Of a stretch of DNA of 64,000 nt, positions 61,710 through 64,000 are shown piece by piece. Source of the stretch: Candidatus Gastranaerophilales bacterium. Its GTDB lineage: Bacteria > Cyanobacteriota > Vampirovibrionia > Gastranaerophilales > Gastranaerophilaceae. Location of the stretch: NCBI GenBank assembly GCA_944322755.1, contig CALUPY010000001.1:124001-188000 (forward strand), in the 5' to 3' direction. Each line of letters begins with the position of its first letter. Positions within the stretch are counted from its first letter, which is position 1. Both the position numbers and the translations under genes were made by a program. The notes under the pieces are model-generated. The model did not search any database and was not told the DNA's origin. It worked only from the letters and a program-made list of their open reading frames with translations.

Positions 61710-61718
61710 ATCATAGCA
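61710..61718 (-). promoter_or_regulatory. Extended -10 of ftsI-murE, leaderless layout
   Basis: On the minus strand TGC-TATGAT, -10 at 61710-61715, 6 nt before the ATG at 61703. Confidence 0.5.
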
Positions 61719-61770
61719 CAATAAAAAAGAGTTGAACGATTAATTTATGTAAAATTTTTAATTTAGCATA

Positions 61771-62436
61771 TTAATCGAGTTTGCCTTCATCAAGCAAACT
61801 TTGTACTTTTTCGACAATAATTTTATGTATTTCATAGACTCCTAAAGTACCGTCAATACTAACAAAATTGTAATCCTTTTTCATTTGCTCGTATTCGGTA
61901 AGACATTTGTCCTGATAAATTGTGAAACTCTTATAAAAATCAGAGCTAAGTCCTATATCCCTGCCGGATTCCCAATAGTCAAGCCCTGTAGTGCCAATAA
62001 CTCTTTTCAGCAAAACATCAACAGGCATATCTAGATAGAAAACTAAATCAGGCTCAGGTGCAAAATCATAAAGTTTTTCAACCCATTCCAAATCAAGGCC
62101 TCTCACAACATCTCTGGCAAATGCCGTGTATTTGTATCTATCCATTAACACAACAAAGCCGGCTTTTAGCGCAGGAATAATCGTATTTTCAAGTCGATCC
62201 GCAAAATCCGCCGCATATAACAAGCTAAAAGTAGTAGCATTCAAAAGGTTTCTGTCTTTCGCGTCATCAATTACATTTGCAATAAGTCTCGATGTTTTCC
62301 ATTCACTGACCATTGCACCGTAGCTTTTTTCCTCAATCCACTGCTTTAACAATTCTATCTGGGTGGATTTGCCGGAACCGTCTGTTCCTTCTATTACTAT
62401 TAAAAGGCCGTTATGTTCATTATTTTTACTTTTCAT
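61771..62436 (-). CDS. Thymidylate-kinase-like protein B
   Basis: 221 residues of the P-loop nucleoside monophosphate kinase type. Walker A is EGTDGSGKSTQ, DRYKYTAFARDVVRG stands where canonical Tmk has DRYxxSxxAYQ, and YLDMPVDVLLKR precedes the lid. It probably phosphorylates dTMP or a related nucleotide, but the changed DRY loop leaves the substrate open. It shares a TAATG junction with the paralog upstream, so the two are made together. Confidence 0.82.
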   Translation of the reverse strand: MKSKNNEHNGLLIVIEGTDGSGKSTQIELLKQWIEEKSYGAMVSEWKTSRLIANVIDDAKDRNLLNATTFSLLYAADFADRLENTIIPALKAGFVVLMDRYKYTAFARDVVRGLDLEWVEKLYDFAPEPDLVFYLDMPVDVLLKRVIGTTGLDYWESGRDIGLSSDFYKSFTIYQDKCLTEYEQMKKDYNFVSIDGTLGVYEIHKIIVEKVQSLLDEGKLD

Positions 62437-63107
62437 TACAGAATAATTCCTTTTTTTGCGAGAATTTCAACAACAAGTTTTCTCATCTCTACCTGTTTTG
62501 CGTGTATTGACTGCTGTGCATCTATAGAAACAAGTCCGTATTCTTCCACCATTTTTTCATACTCATTATTCACACGATTCTGAAAAATTACGTAGCTCTT
62601 ATACGGATTATTGCTCAATTTTAAATCCATACCGGCTTCATAAAAACTTGGCGTTCTGTTTGAACATATACGCTCAAGTGATATTTCAGCAGAAATTGAA
62701 TAATACAATGCCAAATCTGGTTTTATTGCAAAACCATACATATTTCTTACCCAGTCTCTATCTACACCTCTTGCGACATCTCTGGCAAAAGCGGTATACG
62801 CATATCTGTCAGCAAGCACAATAAAGCCCGCCTTCATTGCCGGGATAATTATTTGTTCGAGCCTATCAGCAAAATCAACCGCATGCAAAAGACTAAAGGT
62901 TCTCGGGCTCAGGAGATTTTTTTTCTTAGCCCGCTTTGTTGTCTGGGATATCAAATCTGAAGAATTCCATTCTGTATAAATAACATCAAGATTTTTTGAC
63001 TTCAACCAGTCCCTTAATATTCCGATTTGTGTAGACTTTCCGGAACCATCAATGCCTTCAACGCATATTAATGTACCCGGCAGCCCATGTTCTTTCAAAA
63101 ATCTCAC
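62436..63107 (-). CDS. Thymidylate-kinase-like protein A
   Basis: 223 residues, paralog of the next gene, with Walker A EGIDGSGKSTQ, EWNSSDLI, HAVDFADRLEQIIIPAMKAG and DRYAYTAFARDVARG. The lid region has RTPSFYEAGMD. The start is GTG at 63107 with GAGG 5 nt before it, and an extended -10 (TGG-TATTAT) further up. Tandem production suggests a heterodimer, or two kinases with different substrates. Confidence 0.82.
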   Translation of the reverse strand: MRFLKEHGLPGTLICVEGIDGSGKSTQIGILRDWLKSKNLDVIYTEWNSSDLISQTTKRAKKKNLLSPRTFSLLHAVDFADRLEQIIIPAMKAGFIVLADRYAYTAFARDVARGVDRDWVRNMYGFAIKPDLALYYSISAEISLERICSNRTPSFYEAGMDLKLSNNPYKSYVIFQNRVNNEYEKMVEEYGLVSIDAQQSIHAKQVEMRKLVVEILAKKGIIL

Positions 63108-63141
63108 ATCAGCCTCGCATAGTTTAGATAGTATTCAAATA

Positions 63142-63150
63142 TAATACCAT
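63142..63150 (-). promoter_or_regulatory. Extended -10 of the tandem kinase unit
   Basis: On the minus strand TGG-TATTAT with the -10 at 63142-63147, giving a leader of about 28 nt that includes the ribosome site before GTG 63107. Confidence 0.45.
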
Positions 63151-63168
63151 ATTTTTATGCAAACAAAA

Positions 63169-63197
63169 ACAGCCGGCTAAACACTAACCGGCTGTTA
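63169..63197 (-). terminator. Terminator of the small coiled-coil gene
   Basis: AACAGCCGG (63169-63177) and CCGGCTGTT (63189-63197), an 11-nt loop, followed on the minus strand by TTTGTTTG. Confidence 0.75.
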
Positions 63198-63218
63198 AGC
63201 TATATATGAAATGATCAA

Positions 63219-63521
63219 TTAAGCCGTCAGACTTAAAGAACCTGATGCATTTTCAGCGCTTTTTCCGCCGTCTATGCGTGCATTATTGCCAAAAAGATTT
63301 TCATTTTTACCTTTTTCTTTCTGGATTCTTTCATTATTCATTGCTGTCATTTCTGCTTCCAGACGGGTCATTTTAGTCTCAATCTGGGAAAGTTGATCTT
63401 TGTTGTTGTCTCCGCCTTTTGCCTCAATAGCTTTTTTCTGTTTTTCTAAATTCTGATATTCTGTTTTTTTAGACCAATCAGCAACTGAAACAAACTGAAT
63501 AGCATTAAGATTAAATGACAT
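63219..63521 (-). CDS. Small coiled-coil protein
   Basis: 100 residues with AAAGGAAAAG before the ATG. N-terminal ~15 residues hydrophobic and mixed (NLNAIQFVSVADW), then a coiled coil at about 22-70 (QNLEKQKKAIEAKGG, QLSQIETKMTRLEAEMTAM), then a Gly/Asn/Ser-rich tail ending SLSLTA. Not recognised; a small structural or secreted partner is possible. Confidence 0.7.
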   Translation of the reverse strand: MSFNLNAIQFVSVADWSKKTEYQNLEKQKKAIEAKGGDNNKDQLSQIETKMTRLEAEMTAMNNERIQKEKGKNENLFGNNARIDGGKSAENASGSLSLTA

Positions 63522-64000
63522 AGCTCTTTTCCTTTCTTACTTACACAATATTTATTATTTTGTAGCACCTCATACATATATAAAAAGTATTTCAAAATTA
63601 TAGAATTTCATTTTTTTTAAAACATGTTACATTACTTAATATTTTGATAAAAATATGGTATTTAGTTTTTTGCATACAAATATAATCTAGTGTCGCATTT
63701 GCCCCGGCTCAATTCAGCCGGCACCTGCTCACCTTTTCAATTCAATTGACATTCACCTTCACTGCGTTTCGGTGACAGGCTCACTACTCCTCGCTTCGGT
63801 GTGCGTGTTCGCTTTGTCAAAGAATTCTTTCATGTCATTTCTTTTCTTATAACGAATTTTTCTCGGACATATTTTCTATGCAATCCGCTAAATATCATTT
63901 TAGATGTATATCTATAAATTCGGGCTGCACTGTTGCTTAAAATCAAGCTTCAGATGTTGACCAACTTCCAATTTATAAATTGCTCAACCCTCATTTTTTG
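63522..64000. other. Gene-free right edge
   Basis: 479 bp with no supported gene. About 63700-63830 is richer in GC than its surroundings and contains CCGGCT-CAATTC-AGCCGG (63704-63721) and two cgtttcggtg/cgcttcggtg motifs, reminiscent of the gcttcgctacgg stretch in the 35.6-kb repeats. On the minus strand an open frame of about 16 codons enters from the right edge and stops near 63950; it may be the end of a gene outside the window. Confidence 0.4.

Overview
The window reads as chromosomal DNA of an AT-rich, diderm, flagellated anaerobe. Several features fit a gut member of the non-photosynthetic relatives of cyanobacteria (Melainabacteria/Vampirovibrionia, Gastranaerophilales type): an IspH gene next to a four-repeat ribosomal protein S1, a DNPR-type (meso-diaminopimelate) MurE, a MurT-like Mur ligase, flavin-dependent ThyX, many prepilin-like proteins with glycine-rich tails, and many small lineage-type membrane proteins. 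This placement is an inference from gene content; no marker was searched. About 60 genes are supported, on both strands in short operons, with many bidirectional terminators between convergent genes.

1-9.8 kb: 3' part of ispH, rpsA, small membrane and redox genes, a PilZ protein, then an operon of three large prepilin-like proteins with glycine-rich ectodomains, divergent from an XRE-type regulator across a region full of inverted repeats. 9.8-21.2 kb: housekeeping and biosynthesis (leuA, a phosphohexomutase, pheA, lysS, rsgA, an isoprenyl diphosphate synthase, a DUF212 phosphatase-like protein), a cytosolic histidine kinase and a GNAT-like protein. 21.2-34.4 kb: scpB, unrecognised membrane and secreted proteins, murA, cytidine deaminase, Hsp20, an M49-like metallopeptidase, uvrC and a TrbI-like secreted protein.

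34.4-41.5 kb is the most accessory-looking part. It holds a YafQ/DinJ toxin-antitoxin pair with a perfect 23-bp operator, a possible small RNA, a tRNA-Leu(CAA) preceded by three 99-bp tandem repeats that duplicate its promoter and 5' end, and a TPR-DHHW-MBOAT surface-modification operon. In that operon the DHHW gene is split by a run of 13 G, as in a phase-variable locus. 41.5-50.1 kb: rpsO, thyX, a very acidic 855-residue repeat protein, small unknown genes, a CopG-type regulator, and divergent murT and folC. 50.1-58.4 kb: a signalling cluster (two response regulators, an HD-GYP response regulator, a HAMP histidine kinase, a PilZ protein) next to flhA and small unknown genes, suggesting c-di-GMP and phosphorelay control of motility. 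58.5-63.5 kb: ftsI-murE, two tandem thymidylate-kinase-like genes, and a small coiled-coil protein.

One pattern crosses the window. At least seven genes (rsgA, the 18.4-kb kinase, the 20.1-kb GNAT-like gene, uvrC, the 41.5-kb TPR gene, folC, ftsI) have a promoter -10 box, often of extended TGn type, ending 6 or 7 bases before the start codon. Six of them have no usable Shine-Dalgarno sequence; ftsI has one directly abutting its ATG, where it could not serve. murT is similar with 8 bases. They are probably translated from leaderless mRNAs, while neighbouring genes carry ordinary AGGAG-type sites.
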